A stretch of DNA of 64,000 nt, taken from positions 1 through 64,000 of the forward strand of contig JAZQXT010000047.1 of assembly GCA_045633005.1 (NCBI GenBank). The letters are read 5' to 3'. Each line of letters begins with the position of its first letter. Within the stretch, counting starts at the first letter, position 1. The position numbers were made by a program, and so were the translations under genes. Under the pieces are notes generated by a model. The model saw only the letters and a list, made by a program, of their open reading frames with translations. It had not been told where the DNA came from and searched no databases. Source of the DNA: CAG-390 sp045633005 (GTDB lineage: Bacteria > Bacillota > Clostridia > Oscillospirales > CAG-272). Shown here in pieces: positions 1 to 8,842 of the stretch.

Positions 1-156
1 GAGGCACTCGTCAAGAACGCTCTGCCCCGTTGCAACATCACCTATCTTACGGGTGACGGAATGAAGAATGCGCTTAACGAATTCTGGAGCGCACTTCACG
101 GCATAGTTCCCACCTCTATCGGCGGAAAGCTCCCCGATAGCCGAATCTTCGGGTAA
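1..156 (+). CDS. ABC transporter substrate-binding protein, C-terminal end (partial)
   Basis: Only the last 51 codons are inside the window; the gene starts upstream. The reading frame is open from base 1 and ends with TAA directly before the ATG of the permease gene. The tail (HGIVPTSIGGKLPDSRIFG) resembles the C-termini of NMT1/THI5/SsuA-type periplasmic or lipid-anchored binding proteins, which deliver small organic ligands such as sulfonates or pyrimidines to a cognate permease. The position directly ahead of a permease and an ATPase supports this role. The ligand cannot be told from this fragment. Confidence 0.75.
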   Translation, partial: EALVKNALPRCNITYLTGDGMKNALNEFWSALHGIVPTSIGGKLPDSRIFG

Positions 157-918
157 ATGAAAATCTTAAAAAAGAGCGCCCCCTTCTTGGGGGTTGCTCT
201 GTTTTGGGTCTTGCTTTGGCAGCTTGCCGCGTGGAAAACGGGAACGGCGCTTCTCTTACCCTCCCCGCTTGAAACGCTGACCCGACTCGGCGAGCTTGCA
301 CGCACCTCCGAGTTTTTCATAATAACCGCTACCTCGCTTCTGCGCGTGTTCGGCGGGGCGGTGTCCGCCGTTATTGCGGGCACGTTCCTTGCCGCACTTT
401 GCGCCCGTTTCAAAATACTTGAGCGCTTGCTTGCGCCCGTGATAACGGTAGTAAGAGCTACGCCCGTGGCGTCGTTTATAATCCTTGCCATGCTTTGGAT
501 AGGGCGCGGCGCTCTGCCGTCGTTTATTTCCTTTTTGATGGTATTCCCCATCGTTTTCACAAACGTGCTTGAAGGAATATCACAAGTTCCAAAAGAGCTT
601 CTTGAAATGGCGCGGCTCTTTCGCCTCTCGCCCGTGCTTAAGCTAAAGCGGATATATCTGCCGTCGGTGGCACCATATTTCACGTCTGCGGCAAGATCGT
701 CGCTCGGACTTTCGTGGAAGGCGGGCATATCCGCCGAGGTGCTTGCGTTTTCCCCCGACTCCATCGGAAAAATGATATCGCAATCCAAAAACCATCTTGA
801 AACGGTAGACCTTTTTGCGTGGACGGCGGTGATAATAATACTCAGCGTTGGTATAGAATTTTTGTTCAGCCGCGGCATCGAGCGTCTTGGCAGAAGGATA
901 GGAGGCAGGTCGAAATGA
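157..918 (+). CDS. ABC transporter permease (SsuC/TauC-like)
   Basis: This 253-residue integral membrane protein is the translocation subunit of an importer. Hydrophobic segments lie at about 8-26, 58-80, 92-115, 120-138 and 215-236. A cytoplasmic EAA-type loop (EMARLFRLSPVLKLKRIYLP, about 150-170) should contact the ATPase. Family size and layout fit the BPD_transp_1 permeases for nitrate, sulfonate, taurine or pyrimidine precursors. The start codon follows the binding-protein stop with no gap, and the stop overlaps the ATPase start (ATGA), so the three genes are translationally coupled. The substrate is not known. Confidence 0.9.
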   Translation: MKILKKSAPFLGVALFWVLLWQLAAWKTGTALLLPSPLETLTRLGELARTSEFFIITATSLLRVFGGAVSAVIAGTFLAALCARFKILERLLAPVITVVRATPVASFIILAMLWIGRGALPSFISFLMVFPIVFTNVLEGISQVPKELLEMARLFRLSPVLKLKRIYLPSVAPYFTSAARSSLGLSWKAGISAEVLAFSPDSIGKMISQSKNHLETVDLFAWTAVIIILSVGIEFLFSRGIERLGRRIGGRSK

Positions 919-1520
919 TAAAGATAACCTCACTTTGCCGCTCCTTTGATAAGGAGATAATAAAAGGACTCAACGCCACTCTGCCAAGCTGTGGTTTCGT
1001 GTCTATATGCGGCCCGTCGGGGTGCGGAAAAAGCACGCTTTTGCGCATACTTTCTGGGCTTGACACCGACTACAGCGGCTCTATTGAGCCGTCACCGAGC
1101 GAGCTTAAGGTATCTATGGCTTTCCAAGAGCCGCGCTTGCTTCCGTGGCGCACGGCGGCGGAAAACGTAAACCTTGTGATCGGCGACAAAAAGGAAACGC
1201 TCCAAAGCTCCGCAGAGCTTCTCTTGGAGCTTGGCTTTGAAAAAGACGACCTTACAAAGCTCCCCGACGAGCTTTCGGGCGGTATGAAGGCGCGTGTTTC
1301 CCTCGCGCGTGCGCTTGCAATAAGCGACGCACAGCTTTACATTTTCGACGAGCCGTTTGCCTCGCTTGACGCCGAGACGGCGCGTCTGTGCGCCCGCGTG
1401 ATACGCGCGCGCACCGCGGGTGCGCTCTGCCTTGCCGTGATACACGATACGGAGCTTGCGCACGAAATATCCGACACGGTGCTTTACTGCAAGGGTGCGC
1501 CTCTCGCTATACTTGAATAA
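915..1520 (+). CDS. ABC transporter ATP-binding protein
   Basis: This 201-residue cytoplasmic ATPase powers the upstream permease. The Walker A motif GPSGCGKST is at about 33-41, the signature LSGGMKARVSLARAL at about 120 and the Walker B YIFDEP at about 143. I chose the ATG at 915 because GGAGG lies 7 bases upstream and the start overlaps the permease stop. A longer in-frame reading from 819 would lie inside the permease. The protein is shorter than most SsuB/TauB homologues (about 240 residues), mainly at the C-terminus. Confidence 0.9.
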   Translation: MIKITSLCRSFDKEIIKGLNATLPSCGFVSICGPSGCGKSTLLRILSGLDTDYSGSIEPSPSELKVSMAFQEPRLLPWRTAAENVNLVIGDKKETLQSSAELLLELGFEKDDLTKLPDELSGGMKARVSLARALAISDAQLYIFDEPFASLDAETARLCARVIRARTAGALCLAVIHDTELAHEISDTVLYCKGAPLAILE

Positions 1521-1525
1521 AACCA

Positions 1526-1554
1526 AAAGCGGCTGAAATCAGCCGCTTTTTATT
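1526..1554. terminator. Bidirectional intrinsic terminator
   Basis: A stem of AGCGGCTG paired with CAGCCGCT is followed by TTTTTATT on the plus strand and preceded by A-rich sequence. It separates the convergent ABC importer operon and the DUF4340 gene and can serve both. Confidence 0.8.
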
Positions 1555-3034
1555 ATTTGTAATAGTCTGAAAGCAAGTTCGCGAGCGCGTTTGCCTTATC
1601 AAGCGTGACGAGCTGGTCTGCTCTGTCCATAAAGCTGACGACGCAGTATTTTTCGCTATAGCGTCTTATTTCAAGCGCGGCGTTGGTCTTTTCGCCCGCG
1701 TTGAAAATGAAGTCCGCCTTAAATATCAGCTCGTTTCCAAAGCTTGCATCGCCGTCGTACACCGAGGTATATGACGTAGCGGTAAGCTCCTCCAGCGCCT
1801 TGCATATCTTTATATATGCGTCGTATTTAAGCTCTGCGCCCGATTTGTCCGTGTACGTTATCTTGCCGTCCGCGTGAGCAAGTGCGACGCTCAAGGTCTT
1901 GTCGCCCGCGGTGAAGCTGATGCCGTCAATGCGATCGTAATCGGGGTAGAATATCTCGTTGGGGCGAAGCTTGCGCTCGATTCCCGAAAGCAAGACCTCA
2001 AAATTATCGCTTGCCACGGTAGACAGATAATAGGTCAGCACCGAGCCTTCGGGGCGGACGTGGTAGTAGCCGTCGTCCGTGTAAGCGCCGAGGTTGAGCG
2101 TCAAGGTCTTTATATCCGTACCGCTCTTATAGCTTATCTCAAGCTTTCCCGCCTTGTCAAGACCGTGCTCCGCATCCTTCGCGGTATCACACGCGAGACA
2201 ATCAAGATAGCTCATAGTGGTAGCCGCCTCGGTAATAAGGGCGGCAACATCCTCGTCCACGGCAAACTCCGCGCCGCCGTTTACCGAAAGATACCAAAGG
2301 TAATCGTCGGTATAATCCTTACCGTTGCCGTCGGGATAATAGGTATAAACGAGCGTGGTGTCTCCCTGCGTCCATTTGAGTGAGGTGACCTCGTCCTTTT
2401 TAAGCTTTGGCACTTCATCGTAAAGCACGAAATCAAGCACGTTACCCGTAAGGAGCGAGGGTAGCGTATCGTCGACCATATACACCTTCGTCTTATCCAG
2501 CGGGTCAAGGAAATAGTACATAGCGTTAAAGCGATTTTCGTCGCCTATAAGGAACTCGCGCTCGCTTCCGTCGGAATATGCGAGCGTAAGCGTAACACTC
2601 GGCTCGTCCAAGCCGTAAGTTCCAAGGCTCGCCTCGTCGCTGACGGTAATAAGTTCTGTTGACTTTGCGGAGTTTAAGTCGTCGATTATCATATTTACCG
2701 CATCTTTATCCACGGGTACGTCGGGATATTCCTCGGCGCACCAGCCGTCACCGTCACGGCGCAGGGTAAGGGTGCGCTTTTTATATTCAGCCTCCTCGCC
2801 CCCGCTGCCCTCATCGCCGTGAGCGTGGTCGCCACCAACGAGGTACTTGACCGTCATAGTAATGCGCTCGACTCCGTCGGGGGATACGTCGGCTACGGGG
2901 TAGCTCGGCGCGGTCTCCTGCGGCGTGGTATCCTCGCCGTCGCCCGACAGCGCACCCGTAACGAAGTACGCTATCATAAAGAGGGCGAGGACCGCTATCA
3001 TTATTATAAGATTTCTGATTCTTTTATCCTTCAT
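1553..3034 (-). CDS. DUF4340 domain-containing membrane-anchored protein
   Basis: This 493-residue protein has one N-terminal membrane segment (about 9-30) and a large extracytoplasmic part. Two copies of a beta-rich pattern with conserved EFLIGDENRF-like and LNLGAYTDDGYY-like stretches are typical of DUF4340. Proteins of this family are usually the last gene of Gld-like ABC operons, as here, 6 bases after the GldG-like gene. Its molecular function is not established. It probably works outside the membrane with the GldF/GldG complex. The Shine-Dalgarno site is weak, which suggests translational coupling. Confidence 0.85.
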   Translation of the reverse strand: MKDKRIRNLIIMIAVLALFMIAYFVTGALSGDGEDTTPQETAPSYPVADVSPDGVERITMTVKYLVGGDHAHGDEGSGGEEAEYKKRTLTLRRDGDGWCAEEYPDVPVDKDAVNMIIDDLNSAKSTELITVSDEASLGTYGLDEPSVTLTLAYSDGSEREFLIGDENRFNAMYYFLDPLDKTKVYMVDDTLPSLLTGNVLDFVLYDEVPKLKKDEVTSLKWTQGDTTLVYTYYPDGNGKDYTDDYLWYLSVNGGAEFAVDEDVAALITEAATTMSYLDCLACDTAKDAEHGLDKAGKLEISYKSGTDIKTLTLNLGAYTDDGYYHVRPEGSVLTYYLSTVASDNFEVLLSGIERKLRPNEIFYPDYDRIDGISFTAGDKTLSVALAHADGKITYTDKSGAELKYDAYIKICKALEELTATSYTSVYDGDASFGNELIFKADFIFNAGEKTNAALEIRRYSEKYCVVSFMDRADQLVTLDKANALANLLSDYYK

Positions 3035-3040
3035 ATCGGA

Positions 3041-4495
3041 TCATCTCTTTTTTCTCATATAAATATATACGCCGCCGAGAACGAGCGTTGCAAGGGGAAG
3101 CACGAGAATGAAGATATTGCCCCAGAGGTTAGCTTGAGCCTCCGTAACGGTAAGCACGGAGCCTTCAAGGGAAATATCGCTTATCTCGGGAAGCGAGGAA
3201 GCAAAGCTACCGCACAGATAATTGGTCATAAACCAGAAGCAATAAAGGTTGCTTCCGTTTGAAGCGTTAATAAAGCTGTCCGTTATCATAGTTGCCGAGC
3301 CGCACCATATAAGCCTTGCTACGGCACCGTCCGCAAGCTCCTTCTCCGCCGCAACGGCAAGAGCGTATGACTGCGCCTCGGTCTTTTCACTACCCGATTT
3401 GGTATAAGACTTGTCCGAGGTAGAAAGCAGAGTCGTATGCGTAACGCCCGCGCTTTCCGTCGTTAATACTGCGTGGCTTGATGGCAGCAGCATCTTATAA
3501 TCCGCAAGCTCCGCAACGGCACTATGCTCGCTGTCAACGTCGGGAATTATATAAGTCGGCTGTTGATAATATCTGCTTGAATCGCCCTCGTAAACGGTAT
3601 CCGCGCCCGCGCTCATACCGAGTGCGGCGGTAAGCGCGGAAAAGTTTGCAAGCTTGTCAATACCAACGCCGCTGAAAAGCAGGATGCTTCCGCCCTTACC
3701 AAGATACGAAAGGAGCTTATCTCTTTCCGCAGAGGTAAGGTCGATGGTGGGGGCGTTTATTATGATAAGCGAGCAATCCTCGGGCACGTTATCCTTATCA
3801 AGTGCGACGTTGAGCGTATCGTACGCAAGACCGTACGCATCGAAAAATCCCGTGATGGTCGACGAAAGCGCGCTTTCGCCGTGACCGTCAAGAACGTATA
3901 CGGAGGGAACACTTTCCGCCGTAACGTACTCGATAGCGCCCGTTATACTGCTCTCGCCCGCGAAGAACTCCTTAACGTCGGTAAGATATGCGGAATATCC
4001 CATATAGTAGTAGGATTGCATCTGCTCGTAGGTCATACGTCCGAGCAGACTGCTGTAATAATAGAATAGATCGTCGTAGCTGACAAGCTTGCTTCTGCGC
4101 TCGCTCGTCACGACTACGCTATGGTTAGTTGCATCCTTGGCGTTATGCTCGGTAAGGAAGTTGGGGCTGACTATCGGGTCAACGACCTTTACGGTAACGT
4201 TTGGCGAAGCGCCCGCGTATCTGTCGATAAAGTTTCTTATGACCTCGTCCTCGTTGCCGCCCTGACAAATGAAATTGAGCGTTACCTGCTCGTCAAGCGT
4301 GCCGAGGTATTTTTCGGTGGTCTCCGAAAGAGTGTAGATGCCAACGCTCGTGGTATCAAGCTTCTTGATACCGTCTGGCAGAGCGTTTACGAGAAGATTT
4401 GCAAAAACTATCACACCAAGAAGAACGGCGGTGATAGCCACGCTGTATACGCCAAGCTTGCCGCTTTTGGCACTTGCATTAAATGAAAATTTCAT
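3041..4495 (-). CDS. GldG-like ABC transporter auxiliary protein
   Basis: This 484-residue protein has a membrane segment near the N-terminus (about 15-38) and another at the extreme C-terminus, enclosing a large extracytoplasmic domain. The layout and the region around VYVLDGHGE and LIIINAPTIDLTSAERDKL match the ABC_transp_aux (GldG) family. I chose the ATG at 4495 because GGGAGG lies 8 bases upstream; an in-frame GTG at 4504 falls inside that site. It sits between the permease gene and the DUF4340 gene. In Bacteroidetes GldG belongs to the gliding-associated ABC complex. In Firmicutes the function of the homologues is open. Confidence 0.88.
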   Translation of the reverse strand: MKFSFNASAKSGKLGVYSVAITAVLLGVIVFANLLVNALPDGIKKLDTTSVGIYTLSETTEKYLGTLDEQVTLNFICQGGNEDEVIRNFIDRYAGASPNVTVKVVDPIVSPNFLTEHNAKDATNHSVVVTSERRSKLVSYDDLFYYYSSLLGRMTYEQMQSYYYMGYSAYLTDVKEFFAGESSITGAIEYVTAESVPSVYVLDGHGESALSSTITGFFDAYGLAYDTLNVALDKDNVPEDCSLIIINAPTIDLTSAERDKLLSYLGKGGSILLFSGVGIDKLANFSALTAALGMSAGADTVYEGDSSRYYQQPTYIIPDVDSEHSAVAELADYKMLLPSSHAVLTTESAGVTHTTLLSTSDKSYTKSGSEKTEAQSYALAVAAEKELADGAVARLIWCGSATMITDSFINASNGSNLYCFWFMTNYLCGSFASSLPEISDISLEGSVLTVTEAQANLWGNIFILVLPLATLVLGGVYIYMRKKR

Positions 4496-4510
4496 CCTTC
4501 GCACCTCCCA

Positions 4511-5374
4511 TCAGCTCCAACGGCGCTTTTCCATAGCCTGCACCGTAAGGAAAACGAAGAAAACGGCAATAGATATAAAATACACTATTGCTGTAAGGTC
4601 AAATATGCCGTCCACAAAGCTGTAGAAACGGTCAAAGACCGCAAGGTATTCAACGAGCTTCGGGAAAAGTCCCTCGAAAAGCGTGGAATCCACGAAATAC
4701 GTAATAACCGTAGGTGCGGCACAAATAACGAGCGCCACGCCGCCGATGATGAGGTTTTTGGTGAGCATATAAATTACCGCCACAAGAGCCGCGATGAGCG
4801 CAAGGAAGCAAAGAAGCGAGCCGAGCGCGCTTGCGGGCAAAAGCTCAACGAGGCTTGAAAGCAGATATATTGCAAGAAGCACCGCTACGCCTAAAACGGC
4901 GGAGATGCTTTGACTCTCCGTAAGAGACGAGAGGAAAACGCAAATGGCAATAAGCGCGCTTCCAAGAAGGAAAAAGCCGAATATCGCGGAATACGCGCCG
5001 AGCATATATACGTCGCCAAAGAGCGAAAGAATAAGCGGGTAAAGGCACAGAACGCCACAGCAAAGACCGTAAACGGCAACAGCGGCAAGGTATTTGCCCA
5101 TGACCACGGAGCTTAGCTTCATCGGCAAAGCGTAAAGGAGCTGGTCGGTCCTTGAACGGCGCTCCTCCGCCAGCGTGCGCATGGTGAGTATCGGCACGAC
5201 TATCATAAGCACGATAGTCATATTGGAGAGCACGTATTCAAACGAGGGCGAAAGCTGAAGCAGATTTATCGCCATCGTGTAAATACCCGCAAAAACGAGC
5301 ATTACGGCAAGAAAAACGTAGCCCGTCATGCTTATGAAGTAGGATTTGAACTCCCTTTTGAATATTGCTATCAT
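4511..5374 (-). CDS. GldF-like ABC-2 type permease
   Basis: This 287-residue polytopic membrane protein has about six hydrophobic segments and the cytoplasmic stretch LAEERRSRTDQLLYALPM, characteristic of ABC-2 permeases of the GldF/NosY type. It would form the membrane channel for the ATPase encoded directly upstream. The start overlaps the ATPase stop (ATGA) and is preceded by GGAGG at a slightly long spacing. The substrate is unknown. Confidence 0.9.
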   Translation of the reverse strand: MIAIFKREFKSYFISMTGYVFLAVMLVFAGIYTMAINLLQLSPSFEYVLSNMTIVLMIVVPILTMRTLAEERRSRTDQLLYALPMKLSSVVMGKYLAAVAVYGLCCGVLCLYPLILSLFGDVYMLGAYSAIFGFFLLGSALIAICVFLSSLTESQSISAVLGVAVLLAIYLLSSLVELLPASALGSLLCFLALIAALVAVIYMLTKNLIIGGVALVICAAPTVITYFVDSTLFEGLFPKLVEYLAVFDRFYSFVDGIFDLTAIVYFISIAVFFVFLTVQAMEKRRWS

Positions 5375-6414
5375 TCGTTCTCATCCTCCTCGTCATTTTT
5401 CGCCGAAAACAGCGGAGTATATCCGCCATCATCGTTTTTACCGTCGATATCGGGGCTTTCGTAATGCTTCCACTCAACGTCGGTTTCCTCGACGTAATTG
5501 TCGTTAGTGAGCGAGAGGAATATGTTTTCAAGCGTTTTATCGTCGCGGTGAAGCTCGGTAAGCGCGATGCTCTCTTTGGAAAATGCAAAGAAGATATCGC
5601 TGCGAACCTTATCGCCGTCATCCACCGTAAGAGAAATCACGGTAGCATCCCCTTCCGCGCAGTATTCCGCCTTTGCCTTGGGGAAAAGGCGTGAAATAAC
5701 GCCCTTCGCTCTTTCCTCGTCGCACTTGACCTTGATAGAGAGCGGCTCGTCGGCTGAATTTTCAAGCTCTGCAAGCGGTGCGTCGGCAACTATTTTGCCG
5801 TTTGAGATAATGAGGATATGGTCGCAGACTGCGCTTATCTCGGCAAGGATGTGACTGCTGATAATGACGGTCTTGGTCTTTCCAAGGTGCCTTATAAGGT
5901 CTCTTATCTCAATTATCTGCTTGGGGTCAAGTCCGACGGTCGGCTCGTCAAGAATGATAGTATCGGGGTCGCCTATCATCGCCTGCGCTATGCCAACGCG
6001 CTGACGGTAGCCCTTGGAGAGATTCTTGATAAGGCGGTTTCGCACGCCCGCAAGACCCGTGATGGTCATTACCTCTTTTATTTGTCTTATGCTTTTTTCA
6101 AACGGCACGCGCTTGGCGTTTGCCACGAAAACGAGATACTCGCTCGGCGTCATTTCCATATACAGCGGAGGCTGCTCGGGAAGATAGCCTATGCGGCGCT
6201 TTGCCTCGACGGGCTCCTCGAAAATATCGTGTCCGTCAACGAGCACCGTGCCCGACGTGGCGGCAAGACAGCCCGTTATTATATTCATCGTCGTGGATTT
6301 TCCCGCGCCGTTAGGGCCGAGAAGTCCGTAAATTCCCTTGTCTACCTTAAAGGAAATATCTCTTACGGCAGTATGACTTCCGTATTTTTTAATAAGATTT
6401 TTGACCTCGATCAA
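5371..6414 (-). CDS. GldA-like ABC transporter ATP-binding protein
   Basis: This 347-residue ATPase has Walker A GPNGAGKST (about 35-43), a signature LSKGYRQRVGIAQAM and Walker B TIILDEP. It has the ABC-2 export family arrangement and energises the GldF-like permease. Translation starts at TTG, 7 bases after AAGGAGG; no better start is nearby. The C-terminal 60 residues are acidic (EEDENE end) and longer than in typical GldA proteins. It is the first gene of the four-gene operon. Confidence 0.92.
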   Translation of the reverse strand: MIEVKNLIKKYGSHTAVRDISFKVDKGIYGLLGPNGAGKSTTMNIITGCLAATSGTVLVDGHDIFEEPVEAKRRIGYLPEQPPLYMEMTPSEYLVFVANAKRVPFEKSIRQIKEVMTITGLAGVRNRLIKNLSKGYRQRVGIAQAMIGDPDTIILDEPTVGLDPKQIIEIRDLIRHLGKTKTVIISSHILAEISAVCDHILIISNGKIVADAPLAELENSADEPLSIKVKCDEERAKGVISRLFPKAKAEYCAEGDATVISLTVDDGDKVRSDIFFAFSKESIALTELHRDDKTLENIFLSLTNDNYVEETDVEWKHYESPDIDGKNDDGGYTPLFSAKNDEEDENE

Positions 6415-6507
6415 AGCTGCTCCTCCTTAAAAGATTAAGTTCTGTATTAGAATAGCATTTTACTGTGTTATTAATATGATGTCTTTTTGAACAATTTTTA
6501 ACTTTTG

Positions 6508-6545
6508 CAAAAAGGCTGCAAATGATAAACACTTGCAGCCCTTTG
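6508..6545 (-). terminator. Intrinsic terminator of the E2-like gene
   Basis: On the minus strand a GGCTGCAA/TTGCAGCC stem is followed by TTTTTGC. It lies immediately after the stop codon at 6546 and separates that gene from the Gld-like operon. Confidence 0.8.
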
Positions 6546-7526
6546 TCAGTCTATATCCTCTACTACGGTCTCGGGCGGATCTTCAAGGGCGTCGGGGCGC
6601 TCGATAAATTTCTTATAGAGCTTAAATGCTGATGCAAAATAATGTCCGTCGCATATTCTCTCGTCCGTAACTGCCTTGATATCTACGTATCGGCATTTTT
6701 CAAGATTTCCCTTTCGGTCATACTCAAAAACCGACTTTTTAGTGCCGTATGATATAAACACGGGCAAATTTCCGAAATCATAAATGTGATGATATACGGG
6801 ATTGATTCCAAGCGAGCCCATACTCGTTATAACCATCGTACCGTGGAAGGGCGAGAGCTGAAGCAGGGATTTCGGAAGCCAGCCCCAATAATCAAGCGCG
6901 TTCAAAAGCTTGATGGTCCAACGAAGAAAGACTCCCGGAATAAAGCTAAGCACCTTTGCCAAGCGGTCAACCGCCGTGGGCTTATCGAGCGAATCTATTG
7001 CCGCCTTTGCCGTGGAATTGAATTTTTCATAAACCTCGTCCACTGTGTCACCGGGTTCAAAATCCACCTTGATAACGGTTTCGGGGGCGTTTAGAGAAAG
7101 CTCCTTTTTTACCGTCATTACTATAGTTATAGAGTTCCTTGCATACACCTTTTGCCCGCTGATAAAGCGATTTATTCCGGGGCGTTGAGATATCACGCGG
7201 ACGTAAGCGGCAAGCATAATGTGCAAAAGTCCAAACGAGGTCTTTCCCTCTCTGATCTTGCGGCGGCACATCTCATCCGCCTTGGTTACCTCTATTCTGT
7301 CGTAAAACGTATTTGAAGCGTCGGAGCGACGAGCCATTATGTATGGCATAAGTTGATGCATGGGTTCAATAGTGCGAAGCCTTCTACCGTCCTTTCGGTC
7401 GCCGAGTCGGCGCCTTCTCTTGCGGTAGGTAAGTGTTGCGGGTGCGGTGGCAGACGCGGTGGCTTTAGCCGCCGTGTCATCGGTCATCGTTTTGGCACCT
7501 GACGTAACGTCTTTTTCATTCGCCAT
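6546..7526 (-). CDS. E2-like (chloramphenicol acetyltransferase-fold) protein without catalytic His
   Basis: This 326-residue protein resembles the catalytic domain of 2-oxoacid dehydrogenase E2 acyltransferases but has no lipoyl or E1/E3-binding domain. The first 45 residues are Ala/Thr-rich followed by a very basic stretch (YRKRRRRLGDRKDGRR). The end carries TDERICDGHYFA, where active E2 enzymes have DHRxxDG, so the catalytic His is replaced by Glu while Asp-Gly is kept. No E1, E3 or lipoate genes are nearby. It may have lost acyl transfer or may use a different chemistry. It is a single-gene unit with its own terminator. Confidence 0.75.
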   Translation of the reverse strand: MANEKDVTSGAKTMTDDTAAKATASATAPATLTYRKRRRRLGDRKDGRRLRTIEPMHQLMPYIMARRSDASNTFYDRIEVTKADEMCRRKIREGKTSFGLLHIMLAAYVRVISQRPGINRFISGQKVYARNSITIVMTVKKELSLNAPETVIKVDFEPGDTVDEVYEKFNSTAKAAIDSLDKPTAVDRLAKVLSFIPGVFLRWTIKLLNALDYWGWLPKSLLQLSPFHGTMVITSMGSLGINPVYHHIYDFGNLPVFISYGTKKSVFEYDRKGNLEKCRYVDIKAVTDERICDGHYFASAFKLYKKFIERPDALEDPPETVVEDID

Positions 7527-7642
7527 TGTGTTTCCGCCTTTCTGCTCATTTTAGCACAAGCAGAGTAATTATACACCATTTTAATCAAAAAATCAAGAAA
7601 AATATATACATATGTGAAATTTTAAGAATTATCCGCCCTATA

Positions 7643-7672
7643 TTGACTTTTCGGTAAGTTTTATGATATAAT
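7643..7672 (+). promoter_or_regulatory. Promoter of rnhA
   Basis: TTGACT (7643-7648) and TATAAT (7667-7672) are separated by 18 bases. The -10 ends 24 bases before the rnhA start codon. Confidence 0.75.
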
Positions 7673-7696
7673 TTAATTTAATAGGAGAACTAAAAA

Positions 7697-8134
7697 ATGG
7701 ATAAAGTTTTTATTTATACGGACGGCGCTTGCCGCGGAAATCCCGGACCGGGCGGCTGGGGAGCTATCCTCGTGTGCGGTGAGCACAAGCGCGAGATGTC
7801 GGGCGGCGAGGCTATGACAACCAACAACCGAATGGAGCTTATCGCCGCTATCGAGGCGCTTGCCGCGCTTCGCAGACCCTGCGAGGTAACGTTGACTACG
7901 GATTCAAAATATCTTTGCGACGGAATTTCAAAAGGCTGGGCGGCATCGTGGCGTGCTAAAGGCTGGAAAAAATCCGACGGAAAGCCCGCGCTCAACCCCG
8001 ACCTTTGGGAAAGGCTCTTGTATCTCATTGACGTACACAAGGTAGAGCTTGTATGGGTCAAGGGACACGCAGGACACGAGTACAACGAGCGTTGCGATGC
8101 ACTTGCCACCGCGTACGCAGACTCGCTTCGTTGA
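7697..8134 (+). CDS. rnhA: Ribonuclease HI
   Basis: This 145-residue cytoplasmic enzyme cuts the RNA strand of RNA/DNA hybrids. It has the full RNase HI length and the four carboxylates of the active site in their usual surroundings: YTDGACRGNPGPGGWG near the N-terminus, NNRMELIAAIEAL, TTDSKYL and NERCDALA. The basic handle (GWAASWRAKGWKKSDGK) is present, as in Escherichia coli RNase HI. AGGAG lies 10 bases before the ATG. It is followed 17 bases later by an anchored protein gene. Confidence 0.96.
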   Translation: MDKVFIYTDGACRGNPGPGGWGAILVCGEHKREMSGGEAMTTNNRMELIAAIEALAALRRPCEVTLTTDSKYLCDGISKGWAASWRAKGWKKSDGKPALNPDLWERLLYLIDVHKVELVWVKGHAGHEYNERCDALATAYADSLR

Positions 8135-8151
8135 CACGGAAAGGACGTAAT

Positions 8152-8820
8152 ATGAAATCTCAAAAAATAATGCTTGCGCTCATCGTTGCATGCCTTGTGC
8201 TTTTGCTTGCGGTGCTTGTTTACGGAGTCGTTGCCTTTGGCGGCTCTGCGGACACGACGGCGGAAAGCACGGCAGAAAACACACCCGCGGTTTCCACCGC
8301 CCCCGACACTACGCCGAGTGTGCCTGACGGCACTACCGCGCCCGATGACACTACTGCCCCGCCCGAAACCACTCCCAAGCCCGAAACCACTCCCAAGCCC
8401 GAAACGACTCCAACGCCCGAAACGAGTGCGCCCGCGGATTACCCGCCCGTAAGCGGTAGCTTTACGTCGGCACTTGAGGTAAAGCTCGGTGTGGACGTTG
8501 ATTGGCGCACGGTGTCGCGTACTGCAACCGAAGCGGAAATAGAATTTACTATAGTTTTAAACTCCTACAAGATAGGAATAGGCTCAAGAAGTAATAATTA
8601 CCTTAAGATAGGTGAGGAAACCTACCGTTTTTCTACTCCAAAAATAAGCATTGAGGAGACGAAAAAATCTGAAACGGTGCTTGCGGTATTGACCGCCAAG
8701 GTGCCGCTTACAAACGGCGAGGGCGCGTTTGACGCCTCCTGCTCGTGGAACTTCAAGGGAACTTACAGCGGAGTGAAAATTGATAATATCATCTCCGAGG
8801 GAGTTATTGAAATAAAATAA
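8152..8820 (+). CDS. Membrane-anchored protein with Thr/Pro-rich stalk
   Basis: This 222-residue protein has an N-terminal membrane segment (about 7-29), then a 70-residue low-complexity stalk with repeated PETTPK units, then a compact C-terminal domain of about 125 residues that I do not recognise. The stalk suggests presentation of the C-terminal domain outside the cell. I chose the ATG at 8152 because AAGGA lies 8 bases upstream; a longer frame from 8053 would run inside rnhA. The repeat CCCGAAACCACTCCCAAG occurs twice in tandem. Confidence 0.8.
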   Translation: MKSQKIMLALIVACLVLLLAVLVYGVVAFGGSADTTAESTAENTPAVSTAPDTTPSVPDGTTAPDDTTAPPETTPKPETTPKPETTPTPETSAPADYPPVSGSFTSALEVKLGVDVDWRTVSRTATEAEIEFTIVLNSYKIGIGSRSNNYLKIGEETYRFSTPKISIEETKKSETVLAVLTAKVPLTNGEGAFDASCSWNFKGTYSGVKIDNIISEGVIEIK

Positions 8821-8842
8821 GAGGTTGCATTGCAACCTCTTA
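8818..8842. terminator. Bidirectional terminator between convergent genes
   Basis: The stem TAAGAGGTTGC/GCAACCTCTTA is followed by TTTTATTTT on the plus strand and by TATTTTATT on the minus strand. It serves the anchored-protein gene and the cysteine desulfurase operon. Confidence 0.8.
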
